Shown here one piece after another: positions 1 to 13,709 of a stretch of DNA of 64,000 nt. Position 1 is the stretch's first letter. Each line of letters starts with the position of its first letter. This stretch comes from Rhynochetos jubatus. Lineage: Eukaryota; Chordata; Aves; Eurypygiformes; Rhynochetidae. The notes below the pieces were generated by a model. It was not told the origin of the DNA. It searched no databases and saw only the letters and a program-made list of their open reading frames with translations. Location: NCBI GenBank assembly GCA_027574665.1, contig CM050654.1:38149722-38213721 (forward strand), written 5' to 3'. Position numbers and translations under genes: made by a program.

Positions 1-3000
1 CTGGCCTTGAAGGCAAGGAAGAAAAGGACTGTCAGACGTAGCGTGATTAAACGCTCTGGATGGGGAACATCATCTCGTGCCATGGCCTCCTGTTTTTCTC
101 TCTGGTTGCCTGCCTGTTTGGGGTTAAGTCCCAGAACACCTGTGCTGTTTCTTATGAAGCCGCCAGCTGACATCAGCTGAAAATTAACCTGAAAAAGCAA
201 CCCCTGGGAGCAGCTCTACTAGGGACCACTCAGAAGGAAGAGACATGGAGACATTTTCAGGTGGGAGGAACGGAGAGAGATTGTGGTGTTAGCCCTGAGG
301 CTGACTTGTTTCCAGGCTTTCAAGCAGGTAACGTTGAAGAAGTTTGTTGCAGATGTTGTTTTATGCTCTGCAGAAAACATAGCAGAGGTTTAGATTTCCT
401 ACAAGCACCCCGTTTTAGAGAAGCGGTAAATACTGTTTGAACCTGCACAAAGAAAGAAGGAAAAGAGAAATGACTATCAACAATGCTGCACTTGAGTATT
501 CCAGTCTGGGGATGGGTGCTCTGCAACTAAAGATGATATTGCCTTCTTGCTGGAGGCTGCATGCAGATGCTCTGTGCCTTGGAACAATAAAATCCCACAG
601 CTTACATCCATCTAGAGGCCTGGGCACATGAAAAATACTGCGATTGCATTCAGGACTAATATGCATGCTTTTTGGACCAAAAGAGGTGAAGCAGATTTCG
701 TCTTCCTACTTGTCCTGAACTTGTATCTGTAGTGCAGCTATTTAGGGAAACTTTTTTGATGACTGAAGGTTAATTGTCTTTTCTGTCATTAGCCCCAAAT
801 GAACTTAAAAATGAAAGTTCTTGAGATGTTAAGAACTAAACCATCTGTGCTCTTTATGCTTATGGCAACCCATTGTTCTCTGCTCAGAGGGAGGATCTGG
901 GAGCTGCTGTCTGACCTCTGTAGAGCTTGCAGAAAAAAAAGGGTGGAGATGGATGGGGTGGCTGATGGCCACTCAGCAGGTGCAGTGGGGACTGACAATA
1001 CTTGAGGCAAAGCAGAGCAGTCCCCAAGTTGTGATAACCACGGTTCACCTAGGAACTGGCTAAGACAAAAGTAAGAAATACAAAACCTTCAGTCATGCTG
1101 CATGTCTCCTAAATGCCAAGGCAGCAGGCACTACGCTTTGTTTTGTGAGTATTAAAATGCCTGACACTAAGCAGCTGAGCATCCACAAAGGGAAAGCTGA
1201 AGATCATTTCAAATGCTCTGCTGTTATGTACAACAGAGCCTTCCACATTCATTACAGGACACCTTTTCCCATGCAGCTGTTTTGCTTATTAGTATAATGA
1301 GTCCTTAATTTAGAAAAACACAGAACAATCCAAGTACATGGCTTCTGTTGCACTTGCAGTGTTAGAATCACCGTAGCCCGTACACGTTCGATATCAAAGC
1401 TCTCGCTGTTCCCTGTGACTATTATCTCAGAAATCATCCCTTGCGTCACACAGCCAGTGATCTCGATGAAGAAGAAACACCGTCTTTGAAGGATGCTTTC
1501 ATTTGTTTTCATTTTCTCCTTTGTGAAAGAGCTACTGGTATAGATGGCATACATGAAATTGGCTTTGAAGCTCCCATACCTACAACAGCCTTACAGGACG
1601 GGGGGAAAAATCACTTTGACAAGATTATGCATAAGCAAATCAAAACAAATAAATTAACATGGTGAGTGGTACCTCACAGCCCACAACTTTGTCACAATCA
1701 AACTTACATATAACCTGTTGTTGAAATGGTCCATTAACGTTATTCTCTTTATTCCTTCCAGCCCAATTCTGAACCACAAGGGATGGAATGACTGCACGAG
1801 TCACACTGCACAGTATTTCAGTCTGCGGCTCAATTAGGCTGCGGCATGCGTGGGAGGCAGGTGAGTTAGATGGCAGAGGAGGAGTCCAGGACTTGTGAAG
1901 GGACACAGGGTGAGCCATGGAAATGCTGTGAGCTGGTCCTTCTTGGCATGGAAGGTCTTGTCACTATGAATCGGGCTGAGGCAGTTTACTGAGTGAAGTA
2001 CGGGATGCATGTATGTGCACACGATTCATAGAAACACTTAGGGATTAGCTTCTCAACAATTTCGGCAAATTCCTCCAGCAAAATTGACAGAAATAGGAAC
2101 CTCTGACCTTTCTGATAATTGCAAAAATGAAAAATAGATATGTTTTCTGCTACAGATTGAGCCAGAACTTGCAATCTGCTCATAGGAAGCATGAAGTCAT
2201 AGGATGGAAGTTTCTTCTGTTATTGTATCTGCATTGCCCTCTTTCTGTCATAACATTTCTGAACCACTATGAATTTACTAAACTCTAAATTCTTGCTCCT
2301 CTATTACCAGCCATAAAGAGCTTAGCTTCATTATGCAACTGCAATTTCACTTAATTTTTTGAGACTTTGACATAATTTTCTTCATGCAGAATAAGAAAAA
2401 TTATTGAAAATGACAACATTTCAGTTGGGTTGAGCAAGCTGATCTCCATTGCTCTGCTAGAATTCTAATTTGTGCTGCCTAATGTGGAAGCCTACCTGGT
2501 TTCTGTTTAAATACAAAAGGAAGGAACATTCACTCTTTGTTTCATCTATGTATTTTAGGTAAAATAACATGAAGCACTCTAGGAATGCTCAGATCATTTC
2601 AGAGCTAATTTGCATGTGAGCTTATTTACTGTTAGTATAAACAAAAATAACGTTACATACGTTTTCTAGCAACTTTAAAGAAAATCTTTAAGTGCTTTTG
2701 GAGAAAAAACAAATCAATATTTAAAAATATAATTATTGCAATAGTCTTCTGTTATTTATGGGGACACTTAAATTTCAGGTAAACCTGAGACCCACCCAGC
2801 ATGTTTAAGGGCGACGGTCTGGCTACACAGGGCATGGTAAAAAGCACAGGACTATCTCAATCCATCTTTTGGCTAGTTCTGCAGGAGCCACAATTCATTC
2901 TGCCTTGGTCTGCGGGATGTTTTGAGGTCTTTTATGAATGCTCCGTGCCACAGGTAGAGACAGCTCCTCTGTCACAGCACAGGGTGCAAATCTGGCCACA

Positions 3001-6000
3001 GAAATGACAGTGGTCTACATTTTGATTGAAACCACACCTTGAACCTTGAGCCTGCAGCTATGTCGAACTTGTTCATAAAGATGAGCACGAGCTGATTAAC
3101 ACAGACACCTCTCCCGATGTCAAGGGGATGATTTTTACGGGTGAAAGCCTGCCACAAGCAATGCTGCGCAAGCCCCCTCTGAGCCTGTACATCTTCCCAA
3201 AGTGTTGGTGCAGTGTTATTAAACGCTCGCATTGCACTGGAGCAATGAGTCACTGCGGACATTTGTCAAAGGGCTCAAATGTCACTGAGCTGTGCTGGGG
3301 ATACTGCAGCCAGTCTCCCAAACCTCGCAGTGGGCCCACGGTGACCACCCCAGCTCCCCACTGCTGGCACCTCCAAAACGCGGCATTTAGTCATTTTAGT
3401 AGGTAACCCACCCAGTTACGGCAGCTGACACTGCAGGGAGAAGCAAGATTCTAATGTGATATATTGCAATTACGAATTTCTCCTTTATTTTCCAGTGCTA
3501 ACCCCACACATCCAATAAAATGAAGTTTTGTTTCTTAAAGCCTCATACTTCTCGACACTTTTCTCCTCATCTTTTAGACAGAAGCTATCATTGCTCATTC
3601 ATTATCATTTCCACAGCACTGGGCTACAAGTAAATATCAGCTTTCTGCAACACACACACTTGTAATATCCTAACACTTCCCAGGAACGAAGGGAAATGCT
3701 GGAAACCTGTTTCATAAACAGAACACTCCCCCAAGCTTGTGTATTTTTAACTTGTCCATTAGCGGCTCTTAAAAACTCCTGAGGCTTCATATGCAGAAAA
3801 CCTGCAAATGTGCCTCTACAGACAAAAGACAAAACCACTTTGAGCTAGGAAGCAGTCAAGAAGGCAAGGGAGACGCCTTATAATGTGCCATCATATCCTT
3901 TCCATTTCTGCATACTCGTTTTGTTTGTATAGGTAGGAGAACATACGTTTCAGGGTAAACCAAACGAATAAAAGTAGGCCAAGTTGTACAACACAAGATA
4001 AAACACCTTGGGTTAATGAAGACTTGTGAAAACCTGGAAACAATCTTAGAAAAAGGAAGCAAATAAAGCCAAACTGTTGCTCTCTCAGACTCTGTGTGCA
4101 AGGATGCCTTTTTCCCTCCTCGTCTCCCAACATTTTTTAATCTCCTACACTAGATAACCAATGTTTCCCTGTCTTTAATATATCTTTTTCTTCTGAAAAA
4201 GACAGACAATATATTTTGAGTAGCTAAAGTCTAGAATTTTAACTCCATTCGTCTGCTCCAGTTTTTGAACTAATATATTTTGTGTGAGTATAATCTATGA
4301 CTACGGTGGTAAATTGAGACAAATTACTTCAACAGCCAGCAGAAGGGCTGGGATACTGGACCTTCTTTTTCTGTACCCTGCAGCTCTGCCAAGTTCATCT
4401 GGAAATGTGGTAAGAGCTATTTTAAGTGTAAGTAACTATGTAAATTGTTAACATATTTTATACAATCATTTTATTAATAGTACTAAATCAAACGCATTAT
4501 TTGTTGTTTGTTGCTATTTAGATTTGATATATATGTTTGTATTATCTTGTGTTTGTATAAATGTAACACAGGCTTTAATTTTAGTGGAATAAAAATGTTC
4601 TTAACATGAACACTCTTCTTGCCCCCCAAAAATGTAAAACAGACTATAGTTGTTTTTCCTGTTGGAGATATTTGAAGTCACTGTATGAAAATAAGCACTC
4701 ATGCTCAGCTTTAAATCACAAAACAGCAAGCCAATGCTGTACCAGCTGGACCTGGTTTTCCTTCGTCTACCTGCCTGGCAAAAAGCATCAGTCTATCCTC
4801 TTGTCTTTCCCCTGAACTTTGGCAGCTCCGGATTTCAAATACTAAAACCTTCCCAAGAATTTAATGTTTTCTCGCCCTACCACATGCCAACACGAGAATT
4901 CATGCTCTCAAAACTTGCTCGTGTAGATGTCAATGACTGCCAGGTACCAAACCAGAGAGACGCCTGGGCTGGTGCTGTTACACCCTTGCACAGGTCAGGA
5001 AAGTACCCAAGGTGAGGACTAGGAGAAAATGAAGCCTTTGACCTCCTGCAGAAGCAGTCACCTCTCCAGCTGCACTAACCTGACACTGGTTTTCCAGACC
5101 ACCAAAGCTGGTCTGCAGAGTAACTGATACACATGTCCTGCTCTTCTTGACCTTGGAGGAAGGCTGCTCATCCTGCAGACCTCCCAAACCACATCGGGCA
5201 GGCAGAGGCACTTAGATGTCCTCCACAATTATTTTGACTGCGTGATAAAAAATTGCTACATTGCAGGAACGCAAGTTTGGCTTCTCAAGTCCATTATGCT
5301 TTGACTGTGGAACAGTTGCCAGCAGTCAGCATTTGAGACCAATTAATATAAAGCACTGTGAGAGTTGAGATACCATTACTCTTCTTTCATTAGCCTTATA
5401 TACTTGTCTGTGGTTGGCAAAATCTGACTTTTAAGAGCTTCTATGGTCTGCAATTTTACCTTCTAGTATGTTGAAATTTCCAAAGTGCATATTGAAAAAA
5501 CAATACATCAATAACAAGGAGCATCCTAGCTACCCTGAACGGATTACTTAGTGAGCACGGAGGGGCTCACAGGCTGCACGGCAAAACCTGATGCACACAA
5601 TTAGGACAGTCCTGGAATATTATGCTGGTAGGAAGTACAAAAATGCAATCTCTCACAGAGATGGATAGTTCTGAAGAGAATAGATGAAACCTTTAAAAGT
5701 AAAAACTCCAATAAAGATGCTCCTACTAGCATTTCCCACCATATACTTCCTATCTATATTTTATTCCTATATATAAAGATTCACAAGTGAACACATACCT
5801 GAGTCCACCATTAGAGACACGGAGAAACGTCTTTGGGAAGAAAGAGACACACAGCAGGAAAGGACATAGAACAAACACTTGTCCATTATTTATCCCCATC
5901 CCAAGTAGTGGCCAGAGCAGATAAAAGCAGCAAAGAATACCAACATATCGTGTCATATTAACTCAAAGCTTGTAATTCTGGGAGCGTTATACTTGTTATG

Positions 6001-6490
6001 TTCTTGTTAACCTTCTATAACCAGTATGTCATGATTAATCATTAATGAAAATTGGTTGAAATATGTCTTTGGGGAGCGCAAATACTCTAAAATCTCTGTT
6101 CCAATCAGGACATTCATTCTTTGAAGTACACGATTATTTAACATAAGAATTTATAGGACAATTTATAGGTCACCTTGCAAATGGATATAACAGATTTTAT
6201 TAGTTTATTTTTATTAAGTAATGAAGGCATTGGTTCCCACAGATAACGCACGTGGCACTGTAGCAATGGGCAGTCATTATTTCTGTGTCAATATTCATCA
6301 AGTGTGATGTCTCACAGAAAGGTGCTGCAGATCCACAGGGAAAACAAATGAATAACAGATAGTTTAGGAATCTGCATTCATTTCCCAGCCTTCTACTTAA
6401 AGGAAACTCTTTCTTAAAAGGAAAGCATAATACTCAAAGATTTGCAAATCAGAAGAACTCAAAGTCTTATTTATTTTATTGAACTACAGT
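1..6490. other. Unique non-coding DNA, no gene recognised
   Basis: I see no gene, RNA gene or clear mobile element in this stretch. Open frames are short (about 110 codons or fewer), occur on both strands and resemble no family I know. The sequence is A+T-rich with local mixed-composition patches near 2.8-3.4 kb and 4.7-5.2 kb. One minus-strand open frame (1589 down to 1252) follows a splice-acceptor-like sequence and is treated as a finding, not as a gene. Whether this is intergenic or intronic cannot be decided from the sequence. Confidence 0.65.
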
Positions 6491-6526
6491 ATCCTTTAAG
6501 TAAAAGACATCCTTTAAGTAAAAGGC
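6491..6526. repeat. 18-bp tandem duplication, two copies
   Basis: Two adjacent 18-bp units (6491-6508 and 6509-6526) both begin ATCCTTTAAGTAAAAG and differ only at the next-to-last base (A versus G). This is directly visible. It looks like a small local slippage or repair duplication with no apparent function. Confidence 0.9.
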
Positions 6527-7491
6527 ATTAAGGCTGCAAAGGCTGACCCTGCGCACGGGGATGCAGAATGGAGTATCAGGCAGAAAGAGCGAGGAGGAGC
6601 AAGCGAGGTGCTTCTTATTTGATTGACAACAGGGGCAACAGTGACGTGTGACCTTGAAATAACGTCCAAAAGCTCAAACTGCTGCAAGAGCAAAGCACAG
6701 CCTCTGAATGTTATTGTGTCTGGGCTGTTTCATAACATGGTTATTGATAAATAAGAGCATTTTTACATGCAAAATTGCTCCCTCCTGTTCTTTCTCAAAG
6801 ACTTGATGAGAATCTGTGCTACTGCTTAAAACTTATCTACATCCATCCTGCTTCCATCTGCCCCCATAGCTGCTTCTGTCCCATCTTTTTCTCTGCCATA
6901 AGCTTTTGCCTGATAACATGGCTTTGTTTATTTATTTTAAACTAGCCCAGAGATGGTCTAGCGGGTGTTTATCATTACCTAGTGACAGTTTTATCATAAT
7001 TCTTCATTTCCTTTTTTTGAAAGATGCTTAAGTGCTTTAAAAATTTTGCAAAGAGGGATCGCACTGCTGGAATATGGCCCTATAGAGAGCAGCTTGGCAG
7101 CCTTTTAACTGGCACGGCAACAACGCACAACGCCGACAACAACAACAACTGCCTGTATACATTCCTGATGGCTTTATGCAGGCAAGAACAACAGGAGGAG
7201 TTATTTTTGGCTTTCTCCTGCAAACATGTTTGTATTATTATCTTCTCCTTTGAGGCACAGATAGATTATGATCAAAGACGGTATTGGGCGATTTCTCCCT
7301 TTATACAGCTTTCCATTTCATCACTTATAATAGAGATGTCCATTTGTCCATAGTTGAACAGGGTTTTGTTGAATCACACTAAGGCTGATCAAACTTAGCC
7401 TGAAGAGAAGTATTATGGATAATAGATCACTGCCTCCTTCCCCATCCCTGAAGAACTTGATGTTTGAGATAAGAGATTCTCCTCATCTCAT
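6527..7491. other. Unique non-coding DNA
   Basis: No gene or recognisable repeat is seen. A short CAA/CGA-rich patch occurs near 7120-7150. A 109-codon plus-strand frame (7024-7353) has no family resemblance and is not called. Confidence 0.6.
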
Positions 7492-7714
7492 CTTAATAAT
7501 ACTTAGCACTTTACAAGCTCTGCTTCAAAGCATTATACAGACATGAATTGTCACAAAGCCCCAGTGAGATAGCAAGGTATTATCTTCATGTAAAAGATTT
7601 AAAAAAAAATAGCCCAAACCTGGAGAGCTTTAGTGACACCTCATGATGGACAGAAACTCCTTGTTGGAACTGGAATTAGAGCACAGAGGTTCTTTGCTGC
7701 CAGTTTAATCTCTA
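7492..7714 (+). repeat. Ancient MIR/L2-type SINE/LINE relic
   Basis: The order of short motifs follows the 3' part of old amniote MIR/L2-type elements. It opens with TTAATAATACTTAGCACTTT, followed by a CAAAGC-ATTA-ACA stretch, then a GTGAGATAG-AAGGTATTAT segment, a short A-rich run, a 'gcccaaacc' box, and a closing GAATTAGAGCACAGAGGTTC that parallels the usual 'gaattagaaccCAGGT' end. The match is diverged, as expected for an insertion older than birds. The assignment is by memory of consensus sequences; family and exact borders are uncertain. Confidence 0.55.
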
Positions 7715-10700
7715 AATATAATTTTACCCCATCTACCTCCTCTGGATATTAACTATTTATAGAAGTATTGTCTCTTCCTCCCTCTACTCAGATTCTTCAT
7801 TTTCAATGCTACCAGCACAATAATTACACAAAATTGAACTATTAGCACCAATTTCTATACAAATCCATAAACTGTGAAGCATAGCCTTGGTGTCACATTG
7901 TCTAGAAGAGAAAAAGGGCATGATTTAATTGAATATGACTTTTCTTCTTTATCTAATTCATTTCCTAACAACCTTACGGCACTGGTAATATTTCTCCCCC
8001 TTTAACGGGTGGATAAAGTGCCGACTCCTCTGATCCCATCCCTGTTGTGCTCTCCTCTCGCAGCAGTAACTTTGTATGTGATCGAGATTATCCAGGCAAA
8101 CCACAAAGCTAGTCCTCAAGGACCGGGAGCAGAGCAGAGGAGCTCCAAGCGCTCACTCCCACAGCTGGCCCCCTTGGCAGCACCTTGCATCTGGTGCCCT
8201 GCCTTGGCCACCAAATTTATTGGCAATAGGGAAGACAGCAACAGGATGGTACAATTCCCCAGCCATCTGGCTGTGGTGTTGATTTTCTTAACCTTGTATA
8301 TGCTAAATAGCACAATAAATTTTGAAATAAGGCTTTGAGATGGCTCAAGGGATCCTTTATTATGACAGGATGAGTCCGTTATGAACAAACATTACCAGCT
8401 CTGTCTCACATAACTCCAAGTGTACCTGCACACTGTTATTTTAGCTTTAGGTTTTCTAAGTAAGAATCTCTTTCTGTAAATTTTTTTTGTTGTCTAACTC
8501 TGCTCGGTGCACTCAGAGCTACGGCTGTGAAATAAATACATCAGTTTGGGAGCTGTAACCACATCATATACAGAGAGCAGCCTTCTCAGGGAGTTGGGAA
8601 ACTTGAAAGTAATTTTTGCTTTCCCCACTGATCTGACCCTATTAGTTCAGCAGATGAGAAAGCAAGCGAAATGAATTCCCCTGCACGGCAAGACTCGTGT
8701 TTTGGGCCAAAGTAAGAGGGGAGGTTGCGCCGTGAATTCCTGTGACTCATCACCGCCAGAGCCTGCTCCTCACGGGCCCCACAGCCCCCCCGGACGTGTG
8801 ACAGCGACGCAGAGATCCCGGCCACACGCTGTCAAGGTACCTGGTAGGGGTTTTCAGCTGAAGCCCCGGCTCACACATGGCCATTATGGTAGGCAAGAGG
8901 CTGAGGGAGATGAGACAAGGAAGGGCACAGCAATACTCTGCCACTGACCTTGGCCTTGAACAAACCCTTTCATCTCCCACCGTCTCCATCCCCTGTACGC
9001 TGGTGAGCTCTGCGTTAGAAACTGTCTCCCAACACTTGCCCACACAGCTTTGGTTGGAACTTCTTGGATCTACCTTCACGCTAATAAACAAGTCTCTCTC
9101 AGAGCACTGAACTGGAAAGAGAAAGGCAAGATGGAGACAGTGACTATCCCAGTCCTGTTTCAGTACTCCATGGCGCACACCCTTCTGGGGAAGCACCCAA
9201 ACCAGCCAGCTCATTTTCTGAGAAGATGTTTTCCCTGGCGCAACTGAAGGCAAAAAAAACCCCCAAGTCTTGCATTCTTTTTACTACTGATTCACTATCT
9301 GTTTTAATCTAAGTAGAAATGACCCAAAATCCAGGGACAAACTTATCTAAACTCATCCTTTTCCTATGAAGCGCATGGGTACGGTCTTGCTCACCAAGTC
9401 CTTCACAGAATTGCTGGCCTCGACTTTCCTAATGAAAACATTTTGTTCTTTCCACCACGCCGCACAGCCCCTAAATTAATTCTCCACTGTAATTATGTTT
9501 GTAAATTGTCTGCATTAGGTTTGCAAACTGAACCTACCAAAAGGGGAGGAAAAAAACACATCTGCAAGCTCCGGATTGTTCCATATGGGTTTTTCCTTGT
9601 TTCTTTATTTTTCTTTTTTTGGTTTTCATTATCAAATTCAAAGCTACTGTTCATTGCTACAGTACTTCACAATTAAATGCAATTAATTAACCTTCAAGAA
9701 AACCTGTAAGTTGCTGTTATAAGCTCCTTTTTTCCTGGTTTGCTTTTCTCATAAGACTGTTTTGGGGAGATGTTAGGCTAAGGAAGGATTAAAAAATCCC
9801 TGATACCAAGACAGAATACTAATTCATTTGAGGTTTCATCTGTGTTTCAGAGTTGAAGCTGCTGTCCCTCCTCTTTCTAAAAGCATCTTACCCCCACAAA
9901 GCAGAATTATGAAGAAAAATAAAGGAAATTTAGTTTTATTGATTTCTTTACTTAATCTTTCCCTAACTAACATATGTTATGGGTGCACAGTATTACCAAA
10001 ACTGCTGTTTTCTAGAGAACGAGCGTAATCAACCAATAGAGACTTGCTGGAACCTGGCTAGGAGCAGAGATTTGAGGGAATCGGTGCCATTTACACATTA
10101 CAGAGCCCAGGGGGAGGCCTGATAAGATAAGCTCCCCCAGAGCCCACCTGTGTGCACAGCTCCAGTGCAGAGCTCCCAAACCCGGGTACACGCTGAGTGA
10201 AAACACGCCAGGTTTAAGGCAGGCGGAGTTCTTCACAGAACAGGGAAGAAGGGTGATTAATCCGGCAACGGGTGTTCCCCTGCAAACCCTAATCACAATC
10301 GGTATTGCTGTCTACAATATTCCCGTAGGGAAAAAGTCTCCTGTTCTTTTCTCTAAGGGCTCAGAGTTGTCCTGCACGTGACCACCCTTCGTCCACACCA
10401 GTGACTACACACATCAAAAGGTGCACAGCACTTTCTGCAGTACAGGGGAGATGTATACAGCTATCTGGACTCCAATATTCCCAAGCATCCTCTGCACTGG
10501 ACTGTCAACAGCCCAAGCATAGGAAAACAATTTCATCAGAATGGGGGACACAGGAAAATTATCCGTTTTCTCCACTAAGATTGCAAGTGGGGATACTCCT
10601 CATTTGTCTTTCTGAAAGGGATCCTGGCTGGCTGCAGAACGAGACGTGTTTTTATGTAAATCACACTTCATGCATTATTTGAAGACCTATTTTGGAATGT

Positions 10701-13605
10701 AATATATTAGTGGGTCATTTTTTCCTTAAAGTTGAGATTCTATTTCATGGAAGACTGGCTTTTGTCAAAGCCCTTCTATGTGTCTCAACTTCCACTACTG
10801 GTTTACCCCCCTAATACGAACAGGAGATGAAGGCTCATTAACAAGCATAAAGAAATTACAGGAGACAATGCTATCAGTTTTAAATTCACCAGCCATTTCA
10901 CCTAACCTTTTAAATTACGGTAGCCTGCAAAATATTCTTCAGAGCCCAGGGGAAAACAGTTGCTAGGCACTCCCAGATGCACAAAAGAAAGGAATTCTTC
11001 ACCCATGATCACTGGCATGAGGACTATCCCTCATCACAGCTGCGCCTGTCCAAGACACCTCCATGGGGCTTCCCAAAGGTGTGGAAGAGTTGGGACAAGG
11101 ACCCCAAAGCAGTACCCTAGGAGTTTCCTGAGCCACGTGGGAAACACCCCACACCCCAGCAACGCTCCCTGGCTTGGAGATACCGCTGTGCAACATATGG
11201 TACCAGGAATAAGATACAGGAATAACCCAAATGGGAGGGAGAAGTGGGTGAAGCCCACAGTGCTGAGGCACCAGAGATACATGGAGGGCAACTGAGGGCA
11301 CACAAAGTGTTTCTCCCTGTATGTGAAGGGCACTGGCATAAAGACAGTCAAAAGGTAGCTTTAATGTTTATAGCAGCTGGCCTGACCTTGTCAGTGTACT
11401 TGTATCGCAGCAACAATGAAAAGCTCTGGTTTGGGATTAGGAATGGAGTATGCCAAGTGCTGTACATACAGCGATCCCAGTCAGACGATCCCCACAACAA
11501 CAATTTCATAACCAAAGCATAAGGTGAGGGAGAGACGACAGATGGGTACAACAAAAGGTTAAAGCCGCACACCATGACAGCGAAATGATGATGATCAGCG
11601 CCACAGTCAGCATCTACAGCACGCAAACATTATTCAAGATGCTGTAAATACTACAACAGAGGCGGGCGTGAGGAAAGGACCCAAGTGTGAAGTGCTGATT
11701 GTGGCAGGAGCTCTACAGAGCAGCCAGAAAAAAGTGGAGAACAGATTTAAGAAAAATTGAATCAGCCTTGCAGGCAATGATATATAACTAAAGACATACG
11801 CGGTGGCAAAAGAGACAATGAGAGCATATGGGTAGTAGGAGAACCCCTTAAAGATGAATAGTTGGTATTTGGTGACCCCATTTTCCTGTGCTGTCAGGAT
11901 GTGTTCTTCCAGACACTCCAGTCCCTGCTTTCTGATGTCTTTCATCCACGAGGTATTCAGAGAAAAATGCACACTTCTTTCAATATTCAGGAGAACATTG
12001 CCACTAATAATAGAAAAGAAAACCTAACTGCTCCAGTATATTGGTTGTCATTCTCTGAGACTCACATAACACCTGACTAAAAAGCCACCTAATAGCGGCG
12101 CATTTAAGGCCAAAGGAGACTATAATTCTGTATAATCAGTGTAACTGTGCTTAGAACTCAGCCTGTCGATACGATCTTTCAAAAAAGTATTTCCAAAGGC
12201 TGCTTTCAGACTGAAGGCTTTGGCACTTAACGCATGTACGCTTTTCTGTAGATTTTTTCCAATCTCAGTTTCACAATGCAGCCTTCAGAGGTATAAATCA
12301 CACGTTCATCTACACGCATCTGTGGGGAGTTAGTTCCAGCTTGCCTTTTGCAAGCGACTGCAGTTATGATCTGGGGAGGGCAGGGGGGAAATCTACCTTT
12401 TACTGTTTTTAAGTAAATAACATCATCTTTACTTACAATAGATATTCTCTTATCCTGCACACATAAAGATGTCATATATATGACAGAGAACAGAACCATC
12501 CATCAAATCCATCAAGCTGGGTAGCCTCTTGGGCTAGTCTGGAAGAAGGCGATTCTCCATCTCTTACATATCTTACCTTCACGCACGTGTTCTTAGAGGG
12601 AACTTGCTAACTGCCTCTCCTCAACCAACACCTGATCCCCTGCGTTTTTCTGTAACACCCTTCTAACCTGCATTTACAGCAAACGGCATGACATCTAATG
12701 TCTTCAAATGTCAAGTTTTCTGCATCTTGTGGAAAAGCAGGTACCCCTGAACAGGCAACTTCTCAGAAACCCTGAGGAAGATGTTCACATGCAGCTTGAT
12801 GAGATGCGGGAAAATAATATTGACATCCAGAGACACCCGCAGCCTCTCCAGCAACATGCCATTAAGAGCACACAGAACATCCCAGGAGCAGAACTGCTCT
12901 GTCGATACCCGGAAGATGGAAGAAGTACAACTTCCAATCTTAAAAATCCACCAGCTCTTTCCAGGTGTGATTTCACCAAGGTGTGCATTCCTAAGCTAGT
13001 TTGATTATCCTATATGAAATTCACCCTTCTTAAATGTCTCATCTGGGGATTTCTGAGGCATGTACTGCACGATTAGCTTAATCAAAATATAAACCCACTG
13101 TTTTAGAAATCGCTCTCACTTGCATCTTCTGTTCAGCCTAGTGAATTGTGACTAAGGGGGGAATTTCATAATCAAGAGTGGATTCAATTTCTTCATAACA
13201 TCTATTACAAAGGAATTACAGTCAAGTGGCTGCTTTCTGATCCTTTAGGAGAAGAACTGAAGCCTAGTGAAATTAGTGAGCATCCTTCCGCCAGTGCTGG
13301 GCACAGCAGAGAGGATGGGGGAAGGCACAGAAGTGGCCACTGGTGTCCAAGCACGGCAGAGAAGGAACGCTGATTTGATGCTGAAAACATCTCTGCTCAC
13401 AACAGCAGACAGTTTGGGAGCATAATTCTCTGTGGCCTCTCACTGTTATAGGACCGGAATGGAGACGTATCGGTCCAATATGAAGTGCTTAAATTTTATT
13501 TCTGATGAAGTAGCATTTAGCTTTTGAAAAAACACATACAATTTCATGAGACTTTTCTATCGGTAAGAGCATGAATCCAAAGGAGCGTTTCACTTACCAT
13601 CTCTA
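7715..13605. other. Unique non-coding DNA, no gene recognised
   Basis: No gene or clear transposon is seen over nearly 6 kb. Two patches (8.7-9.2 kb and 10.9-11.3 kb) are richer in G+C and for that reason carry longer open frames, including 167 codons on the minus strand at 9253-8750. Frames there are open on both strands at once and have no recognisable domain, which points to composition and not coding. Confidence 0.6.
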
Positions 13606-13709
13606 ACAGAGAAAAAGAAGAATCAGTCTCACTCACTCAGCAAGACAGTACTGTGTCACAGAGAAAAAGAAGAATCAGTCTCACTCACTCAGCCAGACAG
13701 TACTGTGTC
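13606..13709. repeat. 52-bp tandem duplication, two near-identical copies
   Basis: Units 13606-13657 and 13658-13709 each start ACAGAGAAAAAGAAGAATCA and end CAGTACTGTGTC. I find a single difference between them (CAGCAAGACAG versus CAGCCAGACAG). Each unit contains a short CTCACTCACTCAG run. The near identity implies a young duplication or one kept uniform by unequal exchange. Nothing suggests coding function. Confidence 0.95.

Noticed and set aside
8750-9253. 167-codon open frame on the minus strand
   Set aside because: Lies in a locally G+C-richer patch where other frames on both strands are open too. No domain, no initiation context and no splice or poly-A context worth naming; most likely composition.
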